From Streptomyces virginiae (GTDB lineage Bacteria > Actinomycetota > Actinomycetes > Streptomycetales > Streptomycetaceae), in contig NZ_JOAK01000067.1 in NCBI RefSeq assembly GCF_000720455.1, forward strand, positions 1 to 6,742: a DNA stretch of 6,742 nt, given 5' to 3'. Positions 1 through 5,888 of the stretch are shown piece after piece; within the stretch, counting starts at the first letter, position 1, and each line of letters opens with the position of its first letter. A program made the position numbers and the translations under genes. The notes below the pieces were generated by a model that worked only from the letters and a program-made list of their open reading frames with translations, ran no database searches and was not told where the DNA came from.

Positions 1-13
1 CCCCGCCCCGCCC

Positions 14-47
14 GCCGGCACCCCGCGCCAGGGGGCCGGCAGGCCCC
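14..47. terminator. Overlapping GC-rich stem-loops upstream of the SWIM gene
   Basis: Bases 14-19 (GCCGGC) plus 21-24 (CCCC) pair with 31-34 (GGGG) plus 35-40 (GCCGGC), giving a 10-bp stem with one bulged A (20) and a 6-nt loop. A second stem, GGGGCC (32-37) with GGCCCC (42-47) around a 4-nt loop, uses some of the same bases, so the two exclude each other. There is no U-tract, as is common for actinomycete terminators. It probably ends transcription of a gene lying left of the window, but base composition here is so skewed that chance pairing is possible. Confidence 0.4.
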
Positions 48-64
48 GCCCCCCACCCCGCAGA

Positions 65-77
65 TGACGGACCGTCA
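65..77. promoter_or_regulatory. Perfect palindrome TGACGG-A-CCGTCA, candidate operator
   Basis: Two 6-bp arms around a single central A form a perfect 13-bp inverted repeat, ending 33 bp before the SWIM-protein start codon. This position would overlap the -35 region of the promoter proposed at 98-103. A regulator-binding site is inferred from symmetry and location only. The arms match no operator I can name. Confidence 0.35.
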
Positions 78-97
78 GCGTTGTCGGTGCCCGCCCC

Positions 98-103
98 TAC
101 GTT
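98..103 (+). promoter_or_regulatory. Candidate -10 box (TACGTT) for a leaderless SWIM-gene transcript
   Basis: TACGTT fits the actinomycete TANNNT -10 pattern and ends 7 nt before the ATG at 111, so transcription would begin at or next to the start codon. No Shine-Dalgarno sequence is visible before that ATG, which agrees with a leaderless mRNA. No good -35 hexamer is seen at the usual spacing, so the promoter is tentative. Confidence 0.33.
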
Positions 104-110
104 TGCGCCC

Positions 111-1667
111 ATGAGCCGATCCATCCAGGCACTCGCCTACGCACGCCCCTCCGCCCTCACCACCGAAGGCGGCACCGGCCTCCTCGGGCTGGAGACCTCC
201 GGCGGGCTGACCCCGGTGGGCCGTGAGGCCCACCCGCAGTTCTTCGCCGGGTTCCTGAGCTCGCCTCAGGCCGCCGCCCGCGGCCTGCTCGCCGTCGCGG
301 ACGTCGCCGCCACCCGCTATCACCAACGCACCCTGCGGGCCTCCCTGGACCCGGTCGTCACCGCGGGCGGCGACCGGCTGCGCTTCGAGTCCTTCTCCGG
401 CTGCTGCGGGGTCTACGCCCGGCTCGACGTACTCCCCGAAGGACTCGCCGGCGCCGACACCGGCCACGGCACCACCAACGTCGACGTCAACAACCCGCTG
501 CGCGAGGCCCTGTCCCGGCTGAGCGGCGACGAACCCCTGCACCTGCGCGTCGGCCCCGACGAACTGGCCGTCACCACCGCCGACGGACCCGTGGTGGAGA
601 AGAAGGTCCCGCTGCCCGACCGCTGGCTGCGCGGCTTCGCCGAAGCCCAGGTGATCACCGCCGGCTTCGACCTGCGCGCCGAACTGTCCGCCGCCGAGGC
701 CGTACGGTTCCTGCGCACCCTCCCGCGCACCACCACCGGCGCCGGCGCGGCCGGCCGGGGGTCCCTGTGGGTGGTCCCCGCCGGCCGCACCCTGCGCCCC
801 ACCACCCGCCCCGTCCCCGGCGCCGTCTGCCTGCCCGGCCCCGAACGCCTCACCGCCCTCCAGCGGGTACTGCGGCACGCCACCGCCCTGCGCGTCTACG
901 GGCCCGCCGCCCCGGGCGGCGCCGCCACCGCCGCCGCCTGGGAGGTCACCCTGCCCGGCATGCGCCTGACCCTCACCCTCTCCCCGGAGCCCAGCCGCGG
1001 CTTCTCCGGCGAGGGCGCCGTCCTGGAGGCGCTGGCCACCGACGAAGCGGCCGCCGACGCCGACCTCGTGTCCGTACTGCTCTCCTGGGAGCCGCGCATC
1101 GACACCGCCGACCTCGCCGCCCAGAGCGGACTGAGCCCGCAACGCGTACGTGCCGCCCTCACCCGGCTCGGCACCGCCGGCCGCGTCGGCTACGACGCCG
1201 CGGACGCCGCCTACTTCCACCGCGAACTGCCCTACGACGCCGGCCGCGCCGAAGCCCGCAACCCCCGCCTCACCGCCGCCCGCGCCCTCCTCGCCGACGG
1301 CGCGGTCCACCTCCACACCCCCGCCACCGCCCCCGGGCCGGGCACCGCGACCGTCCGCTCCGGCGAGCGCCACTACCAGGTCCGCGAGGCCGCCGGCGGC
1401 GTCCTGAGCTGCACCTGCCAGTGGTGGGCCGACTACCGCGGCCGCCGCGGCCCCTGCAAGCACGCCCTCGCCGTGCGCATGGCCCGCCGCGGCCGGACCA
1501 CCACCGCGCCCACCGCCACCGCTCCCACCGCCACCGCTCCCACCGCCACTGCGCCCACCGCCACTGCGCCCACCGCCACTGCGCCCACCGCCACTGCGCC
1601 CACCGCCACCGCTCCCACCGCCACCACCGCGCCCGCCACCGTCACCGCTGCCGGAGAGACCCGATGA
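111..1667 (+). CDS. SWIM zinc-finger protein with repetitive Pro/Thr/Ala tail
   Basis: Encodes 518 residues. The SWIM motif CxCx12CxH is complete at C434, C436, C449 and H451, the expected zinc ligands. SWIM domains are known to bind DNA or proteins. Residues about 318-375 look like a winged-helix fold (helix, ...AAQSGLSPQRVRAALTRL..., then a short hairpin). The N-terminal 300 residues match no domain I can name but resemble the Streptomyces SWIM proteins encoded next to DUF6493 genes. After the zinc finger comes a basic stretch and then eight APTAT units (15-bp DNA repeat, 1506-1625), a disordered low-complexity tail. ATG at 111 is chosen because the conserved-looking sequence MSRSIQALAY starts there; TTG at 81 would add 10 residues. 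The stop codon overlaps the start of the next gene (ATGA), so the two proteins are probably made together. Cytoplasmic; no catalytic residues are recognised. The molecular role is unknown. Confidence 0.86.
   Translation: MSRSIQALAYARPSALTTEGGTGLLGLETSGGLTPVGREAHPQFFAGFLSSPQAAARGLLAVADVAATRYHQRTLRASLDPVVTAGGDRLRFESFSGCCGVYARLDVLPEGLAGADTGHGTTNVDVNNPLREALSRLSGDEPLHLRVGPDELAVTTADGPVVEKKVPLPDRWLRGFAEAQVITAGFDLRAELSAAEAVRFLRTLPRTTTGAGAAGRGSLWVVPAGRTLRPTTRPVPGAVCLPGPERLTALQRVLRHATALRVYGPAAPGGAATAAAWEVTLPGMRLTLTLSPEPSRGFSGEGAVLEALATDEAAADADLVSVLLSWEPRIDTADLAAQSGLSPQRVRAALTRLGTAGRVGYDAADAAYFHRELPYDAGRAEARNPRLTAARALLADGAVHLHTPATAPGPGTATVRSGERHYQVREAAGGVLSCTCQWWADYRGRRGPCKHALAVRMARRGRTTTAPTATAPTATAPTATAPTATAPTATAPTATAPTATAPTATTAPATVTAAGETR
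1506..1625 (+). repeat. 15-bp tandem repeat, 8 units, inside the SWIM gene
   Basis: Eight contiguous 15-bp units of the form GC(G/T)CCCACCGCCAC(C/T), each encoding Ala-Pro-Thr-Ala-Thr. Units differ only at positions 3 and 15, and three consecutive copies (1551-1595) are identical, which suggests recent slippage expansion. The unit is a multiple of three, so copy number can change without breaking the frame. The array ends 38 bp before the next gene's start. Confidence 0.95.
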
Positions 1668-4336
1668 ACACCCTCCTCGACGCCGTCCGCACCGGCCGCT
1701 GCGACCTGGTCACCAGCCTGATCACCCCCCTCACCGACCACGAGCGCCGCGCCCACCTGCCCGAACTGACCGCCCTGCGCGCCGAGGCACGCGCCTGGGA
1801 CTGGCGCCGCCGCTGGGACGCCGAACCCACCCTGCGCGCCCTGCACCTCGCCGGAGCCGGCTGCCACACCGGCCCGGCCGCCGCCGCCTCCTGGATCGCC
1901 GCCCGCGACCTGCGCGACGCCCGCCCCCGCGACACCGCCCCCCTGGCCGCGCTCCTCGCCGGCCGCGCCCCCGACTGGCGCGCCGACGTGGCCCACCGCC
2001 TGGCCGCCCGCACCGCCACCGTCGCCGACGACTACCCCCTCATCCGCGCCCTCCTGGACGGCACCCAAGCCCCCGCCCCCACCACCGACGGCTTCGTCCA
2101 CGCCTGGGCCCTGGCGACCACCACCGCCACCGACACCACCCCCACCGGACGGCACCGCCCCCGCCCGCGTCCACGCCCCCTGCGGGTCGCCCTGCGCGAA
2201 GACCCCTACACCCCCCACCTCGTACCCCACCTGTTCGAAACCGCCGAACCCGCACCCTCCCTCACCTGGTACGACACCCCCCACACGCCCGGCCGCTGGC
2301 CCGCGGAACTCGCGCACCTGGCCGCCCAGGGCACCGTGGAGCGCCGCACCCTCATCGACGGCAGCATCAACCGCCTGCTGCGCGGCGGCCGCACCGCCCA
2401 CCTCGCCTTCTACACCGACCTCCTCGACGTCCTCGACCTCACCACCGACGAACGGGCCGAACACACGGCGGACTGGATCGCCCTGGCCGCCGACGCCCCC
2501 TCACCCACCGCCGGCCGCGCCCAGCAGACCCTCACCGCACTCTTCGAAGCCGGCCGCCTCCCCGCCGACCGCCTCGCCGAGATGTCGCAGGCCGTCCTCT
2601 TCCGCCCCGAGAAGAAACTCGTCCGCGCCCAACTGGTCCTCCTCGGCAAGGCCCTGCGCCGGCGCGCCGAGGACCGCTCCACCCTGCTGCCCGCCACCGC
2701 CGCCGCCTTCGGCCACCCCGACACCGTCCTGCAGGAGAAAGCCCTCAAACTCGTCGCCACCCACCTGCGCCCCGGCGACGACGCCCTGCGCACCGACCTC
2801 GCCTTCGAGGCCGAACACCTCGGCCCCGCCCTGCGCCGCACGGCCGCCGACCTGCTCGGCGCCATCGCCGACCCCACCGGCCCCACCGGCTACGAGGAGA
2901 CCCTCCCGGCCGCACCCGCCCGCCGCCCCCTGACCACCGCCGGCCGGTCCCTCGCCGAGACCGTCGAACTCGTCGCCGCCCTCGCCAAGACCAACGCTGC
3001 GACCGCCGAGGAGACCGAGACCGCTCTCGACCTCCTGGTCCGCCACGCACACCAGGACCGGACCGCCCTGGCCGCCGCACTGCTCCCGGCCCTGGCCGAC
3101 CGCCACTGGGCACGCCAGGACGCCGGCCACGCCGACCCCGGCCACCTCTCCGGCCCCGAACTCCTGGCCGCCGCCGTCCTCGGCCGCCTCGACCCCGCCG
3201 ACCTCGCACCCCAGCGCCCCATCAACGGCCGGGGCTTCGGGCAGCACTGCATCCACGACGCCCTCCAGCGCGTCACCACCGCCCGGGCCCGGGAAGCCGC
3301 CCTGCGCGTGCTCACCGACCCCCTCCCGTTCCTGCTGGCCACACCCACCTGGGACTGCGGCACCCTCGAACCGCAGGACCTCATCACCCGCCTGACCGCC
3401 TACACCCGCCAGGGCCGCGTACCCGCCCCCGCCGACTTCGCCCAGGCCCTGCTGCGCGTACGCCGCGACCCGCACGCCGCCGCGCAGGCCGAAGCACTCG
3501 CCACCGACGAGGGCCGCCGCCTGGCCGCCTGGCTCACCACCGACGGCGCACCGGCCCCCCACACCCGCCACGTCACCGACCGCGGCCCGCGCACCTGGTG
3601 GGGCGGCCAACAGGACATGCCGCGCCGCATCGTGCTGGAACTCGCCGAACACCTGGTCATCCAGAAGGAGTTCCCCGCCGTCTTCCACCCGCTCGGCCGC
3701 CCCCGCACCGGAACCCCGCACTGCTGGCACTGGCGCGGCCAGGAACTCGCCCACCTCGCCGTCCTGCCGCAGGACCGCGAGACGCAGGCCGTGTGGCTGC
3801 TGCCCGACCTGACCGGCTGCGCGATCGGCGAGGACCGCGGCGCGGGAGAGGTCCTCTCCCGGCTCGCCGAACTGGGCGGCCCCGCCGGCCCCGCACTGCA
3901 CCTGGCCGTGGCCACCGCACTGGGCGCCCGCCACACCGAGGACCGCCTCGCCGCGGTCGACGCCCTGCTCGTCCTGGCCGCAACGGGCGAGCTGGACACC
4001 GCCCTCCTCGGACGCGACCTGGCCGAACTGCTGCGCCTGGGCACCGTCAAACCCAACCGGCTGGCCGACGCGGCCCGCACGGCCGCGGCGACCGGAGCGT
4101 ACGCGACGACCTGGGCGGTCCTGGCCGGGGCACTGCCCGCCGTCCTCACGGACGGCCCGGCCCGCGGCGCGGGCGAACTCCTCGCCGTGGCCGCCGACTG
4201 CGTCGAACACTGCGGAGCCGGCGGCCCGCTGCCCGAGGGCCTGGCCCCGGCCGCCGCCCGCAAGGGCACCTCCCAGCTGGCCACCCAGGCCCGCCGCCTG
4301 CGCACCGCCCTGGACACGGCCGCCGCGGCCGGTTGA
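1664..4336 (+). CDS. DUF6493-type large helical protein
   Basis: Encodes 890 residues. The start is fixed by ATG 1664, which overlaps the preceding TGA as ATGA and has GGAG at 1653-1656, 7 nt upstream. The frame stays open for about 300 codons further left, but that is a high-GC artefact inside the SWIM gene. From the N-terminal MNTLLDAVRTG, the LREDP...LVPHLFE segment (about residue 177) and overall length I recognise the actinomycete DUF6493 family, from memory and not by search. Residues about 238-405 are serial amphipathic helices resembling HEAT-like repeats (e.g. the stretch around PEKKLVRAQLVLLGKALRRR). A Trp-rich segment (TWWGGQQ, about residue 643) precedes a second helical block, about 756-827. 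No signal peptide, membrane segment or catalytic motif is evident, so a cytoplasmic scaffold or binding protein is most likely. Coupling to the SWIM gene suggests a joint complex. Function is unknown. Confidence 0.88.
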   Translation: MNTLLDAVRTGRCDLVTSLITPLTDHERRAHLPELTALRAEARAWDWRRRWDAEPTLRALHLAGAGCHTGPAAAASWIAARDLRDARPRDTAPLAALLAGRAPDWRADVAHRLAARTATVADDYPLIRALLDGTQAPAPTTDGFVHAWALATTTATDTTPTGRHRPRPRPRPLRVALREDPYTPHLVPHLFETAEPAPSLTWYDTPHTPGRWPAELAHLAAQGTVERRTLIDGSINRLLRGGRTAHLAFYTDLLDVLDLTTDERAEHTADWIALAADAPSPTAGRAQQTLTALFEAGRLPADRLAEMSQAVLFRPEKKLVRAQLVLLGKALRRRAEDRSTLLPATAAAFGHPDTVLQEKALKLVATHLRPGDDALRTDLAFEAEHLGPALRRTAADLLGAIADPTGPTGYEETLPAAPARRPLTTAGRSLAETVELVAALAKTNAATAEETETALDLLVRHAHQDRTALAAALLPALADRHWARQDAGHADPGHLSGPELLAAAVLGRLDPADLAPQRPINGRGFGQHCIHDALQRVTTARAREAALRVLTDPLPFLLATPTWDCGTLEPQDLITRLTAYTRQGRVPAPADFAQALLRVRRDPHAAAQAEALATDEGRRLAAWLTTDGAPAPHTRHVTDRGPRTWWGGQQDMPRRIVLELAEHLVIQKEFPAVFHPLGRPRTGTPHCWHWRGQELAHLAVLPQDRETQAVWLLPDLTGCAIGEDRGAGEVLSRLAELGGPAGPALHLAVATALGARHTEDRLAAVDALLVLAATGELDTALLGRDLAELLRLGTVKPNRLADAARTAAATGAYATTWAVLAGALPAVLTDGPARGAGELLAVAADCVEHCGAGGPLPEGLAPAAARKGTSQLATQARRLRTALDTAAAAG

Positions 4337-4360
4337 CCTTGACCCTGGGGGAGAGGGGAG
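4333..4360 (+). promoter_or_regulatory. Candidate merR promoter/operator and ribosome site
   Basis: Two tandem TTGACC hexamers (4333-4338 and 4339-4344) start within the stop region of the upstream gene and resemble the -35/operator part of actinomycete MerR-family promoters. A purine-rich run ending GGGGAG (4355-4360) lies 10 nt before the ATG and can serve as Shine-Dalgarno. The expected symmetrical right half of a MerR operator and a clear -10 are missing, so independent transcription is uncertain. Readthrough from the upstream pair is equally possible. Confidence 0.35.
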
Positions 4361-4370
4361 CGTAGCGGCC

Positions 4371-5195
4371 ATGGAGGAAGAAGCACTGCTCAGCATCGGC
4401 GCGTTCGCCCGCCGGGCACGGCTGTCGCACAAGGCCCTGCGGCTGTACGACCGCCACGGCCTGCTGCCGCCCGACCACGTCGATCCCGTCACCGGCTACC
4501 GGTACTACCGGCCAGACCGGCTCGCCGCCGCCCGGCTCATCGTGCGGCTGCGCGGGCTGGACATGCCGCTGGCCGACGTCGGCGCGGTCCTGGCCGCCCC
4601 GGCGCCGGAAGCGGCCCGGCTGGTGGCCGCGTACTGGGACGGCGTCGAGCGCCGTCACGCGGCCCAGCGCGAGCTGGCGGCACACCTCCGCATCCACCTG
4701 CTCGGAGACGAAGGGATCCTGGACATGTACGAGATTCACCAGCGCGAGGTGCCGCAACAGCTGGTCCTCACCGAACAGCGGCACATCACCCCGGAGGAAC
4801 TGCCCCACTGGATCCCCGCCGCCCTGGGCCGGCTGCTCCCGGTGGCGCAGGAGCACGGGGGCGTCTTCGGCGACCCGTTCGTCGTCTACCACGGGGAGGT
4901 CGACGAGGACGGCGACGGCCCCGTGGAGCTCTGCGTCCCGGTGGACCCCGCCCGCGCCGGCCGGCTCCCGGCGGCCTGCCGTACCGAACCGGCCCACACA
5001 CAGGCCTACACCCGCCTGACCAAGGCACAGGTGGCCTACCCGCAGATCCTCTCCGCCTACGACGCCGTCCACGCCTGGGCGCAGCGCGAGTCCCGCACGA
5101 CCGCGGCGGCCCCCCGCGAGGTCTACTTCGCCGACTGGTCCCAGATCGGCCCGGCCGACCCGGCCTGCGACATCGCGCTCCCGCTGGCCGACTGA
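4371..5195 (+). CDS. MerR-family transcriptional regulator with GyrI-like effector domain
   Basis: Encodes 274 residues. Residues 7-74 are a MerR winged helix-turn-helix: LLSIGAFARRARLS, the recognition-helix region SHKALRLYDRHGLL (19-32), the wing DPVTGYRYY (38-46) and the following LRGLDMPLADVGAVL. Residues about 75-112 form the long dimerisation helix. From about 120 to the end is a GyrI-like/BmrR-type small-molecule domain, with PREVYF (E250 at the place of the effector-contacting glutamate of such domains) and the closing DPACDIALPL. Such proteins sit on promoters with long spacers and untwist them when a ligand, often a hydrophobic cation or drug, binds. This one lacks the Cys ligands of metal sensors. 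It lies 34 bp after the DUF6493 gene on the same strand, and no transporter or enzyme gene follows, so its target is unknown; self-regulation is likely. Length is normal for the family. Confidence 0.93.
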   Translation: MEEEALLSIGAFARRARLSHKALRLYDRHGLLPPDHVDPVTGYRYYRPDRLAAARLIVRLRGLDMPLADVGAVLAAPAPEAARLVAAYWDGVERRHAAQRELAAHLRIHLLGDEGILDMYEIHQREVPQQLVLTEQRHITPEELPHWIPAALGRLLPVAQEHGGVFGDPFVVYHGEVDEDGDGPVELCVPVDPARAGRLPAACRTEPAHTQAYTRLTKAQVAYPQILSAYDAVHAWAQRESRTTAAAPREVYFADWSQIGPADPACDIALPLAD

Positions 5196-5302
5196 CCGCC
5201 CCCCCCGCACCAGGCCGTACGCGGCACGCGGCGCGGGGGCACGCCGTACCGCTACGCCGGACCGGCCTGCCGCGCTCCCGTGTCCACCGGCTCCTGAGGG
5301 GA

Positions 5303-5337
5303 GGAACCGGGCCGGGAGCGCCTCCCGGCCCGGTTCC
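5303..5337. terminator. Perfect 16-bp stem-loop, likely bidirectional terminator
   Basis: Bases 5303-5318 pair without mismatch with 5322-5337 around a 3-nt loop (CGC), so the hairpin forms on RNA from either strand. It is 107 nt after the merR stop and would suit convergent transcription. It falls inside the repaired reading frame of the minus-strand membrane protein, in the codons for its basic tail, so it may instead be a coding coincidence or an overlapping terminator. There is no U-tract. Confidence 0.6.
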
Positions 5338-5439
5338 GGTCGCGGTACCAGGCCCCCGCGCCCACCACTACGGCCGCCCCGGCCCCGTACAGGGGCGGCC
5401 ACAGGTCGTCGTGGACGCCAGGCAGTCGGCGACGGCCTT

Positions 5440-5463
5440 CTCCCGCCCGCTCTCCCGCCCGCT
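5440..5463. repeat. 12-bp tandem duplication in the membrane-protein gene
   Basis: CTCCCGCCCGCT occurs twice head to tail (5440-5451 and 5452-5463). On the minus strand it gives the doubled residues GRES/GRES in the outer loop. It looks like a slippage duplication that keeps the frame. Confidence 0.85.
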
Positions 5464-5749
5464 CTCCTGCGCGTACGCCAGCGCGGCGGCGTCACTGCCG
5501 GCCGGCCCCGCCACCGCCGCCCTCGTGCGGATCACCTCGTACCGGCCGATGCCCTCGCAGCCGCTGCGGGTGCCCGGCATCGGGAACAGCCACTCCAGGC
5601 GCTGCAGCACCGGAGCCACCGCGATCGCCGCGCACAGGCCGACGACCAGCGCGTACGCGACCAGCGCGCGCATGTACGCGGTGCGGATGCCGGGCCGCCA
5701 GGGGACCGGACGGGGCCCCGGATGGGCCCGGACGGGGGAGGCGCGCCGC

Positions 5750-5769
5750 CTGTCACGCGCCTGTGACAG
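5750..5769. promoter_or_regulatory. Inverted repeat CTGTCAC-N6-GTGACAG in divergent intergenic region
   Basis: Perfect 7-bp arms (5750-5756 and 5763-5769) flank a 6-bp spacer, the geometry of a dimeric regulator site. It lies between the divergent membrane-protein and ETKP-protein genes, 77 bp upstream of the membrane-protein ATG. The binding protein is unknown. Confidence 0.4.
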
Positions 5770-5780
5770 TCGGCGGACAG

Positions 5781-5790
5781 CTTCATGAAG
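5781..5790. promoter_or_regulatory. 10-bp palindrome CTTCATGAAG
   Basis: Perfect 10-bp palindrome in the same intergenic region, 11 bp from the preceding inverted repeat. It could be part of a compound operator; a site this short can also occur by chance. Confidence 0.25.
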
Positions 5791-5810
5791 TCCGGGAGCC
5801 AGTCTTTTAA

Positions 5811-5849
5811 CCAGAGAACAAAACAGACATTTCACCCCAAGTTCTCTGG
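5811..5849. promoter_or_regulatory. Spaced 9-bp inverted repeat CCAGAGAAC / GTTCTCTGG
   Basis: Perfect 9-bp arms at 5811-5819 and 5841-5849 are 30 bp apart centre to centre, about three helical turns, around an AT-rich 21-bp spacer unusual for this genome. This is either a pair of half-sites on one DNA face or, if transcribed, a leader hairpin ending 39 nt before the ETKP-protein start codon. Confidence 0.45.
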
Positions 5850-5876
5850 ACCTGATCCTCCCCCCGCCTCTCCTCT

Positions 5877-5880
5877 GGAG
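5877..5880 (+). promoter_or_regulatory. Ribosome binding site GGAG of the ETKP-protein gene
   Basis: GGAG lies 8 nt before ATG 5889. It supports 5889, with its signal peptide, as the true start, in preference to the internal GTG at 6095 that opens the downstream frame. Confidence 0.75.
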
Positions 5881-5888
5881 TCATCCTC

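Larger units (their letters stand above)
5252..5673 (-). pseudogene. Small two-TM membrane protein gene with a one-base frameshift
   Basis: From ATG at 5673 the frame reads MRALVAYALVVGLCAAIAV, a membrane segment (about residues 3-22), then an outer loop with C39 (SGCEGIG) and C84 (DCLAS) that could form a disulfide. As sequenced, this frame ends at 5368 after a Cys/Pro-rich nonsense tail. If one base is restored near 5404 (for example ACC CTG in place of ACCTG), the protein continues in frame as LWPPLYGAGA..., with a second membrane segment (about 95-110), a basic RDRNRAGRRSR stop-transfer stretch and a cytoplasmic tail to the stop at 5252, 140 residues in all. Third-position GC is near 100% before the break in the first frame and after it in the second. 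The upstream ATG at 5835 lies in AT-rich sequence with poor codon bias, so 5673 is preferred, though no ribosome site is visible and coding-like bias extends somewhat upstream. The family is not recognised. Confidence 0.62.

Noticed and set aside
1506..1625. Possible CRISPR array
   Set aside because: Contiguous 15-bp units without spacers, in frame inside a coding sequence.
767..1663. Upstream extension of the DUF6493 reading frame through the SWIM gene
   Set aside because: The product is Arg/Pro/His-rich nonsense, and the ATGA overlap with GGAG at 1653 marks the true start at 1664.
2501..4492. Long open minus-strand frame opposite the DUF6493 gene, and similar ones at 75-1463 and 4146-5495
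   Set aside because: Glycine-rich low-complexity products antisense to well-supported genes; expected by-products of extreme GC content.
5411..5788. Plus-strand frame opposite the membrane-protein gene
   Set aside because: No ribosome site and no recognisable features; codon bias supports the minus strand.
5674..5835. Start of the membrane-protein gene at ATG 5835
   Set aside because: The first codons are AT-rich at third positions, the leader is Cys/Arg-rich with no ribosome site, and it would overlap the inverted repeats. ATG 5673 directly precedes the membrane segment, though a start between these cannot be excluded.
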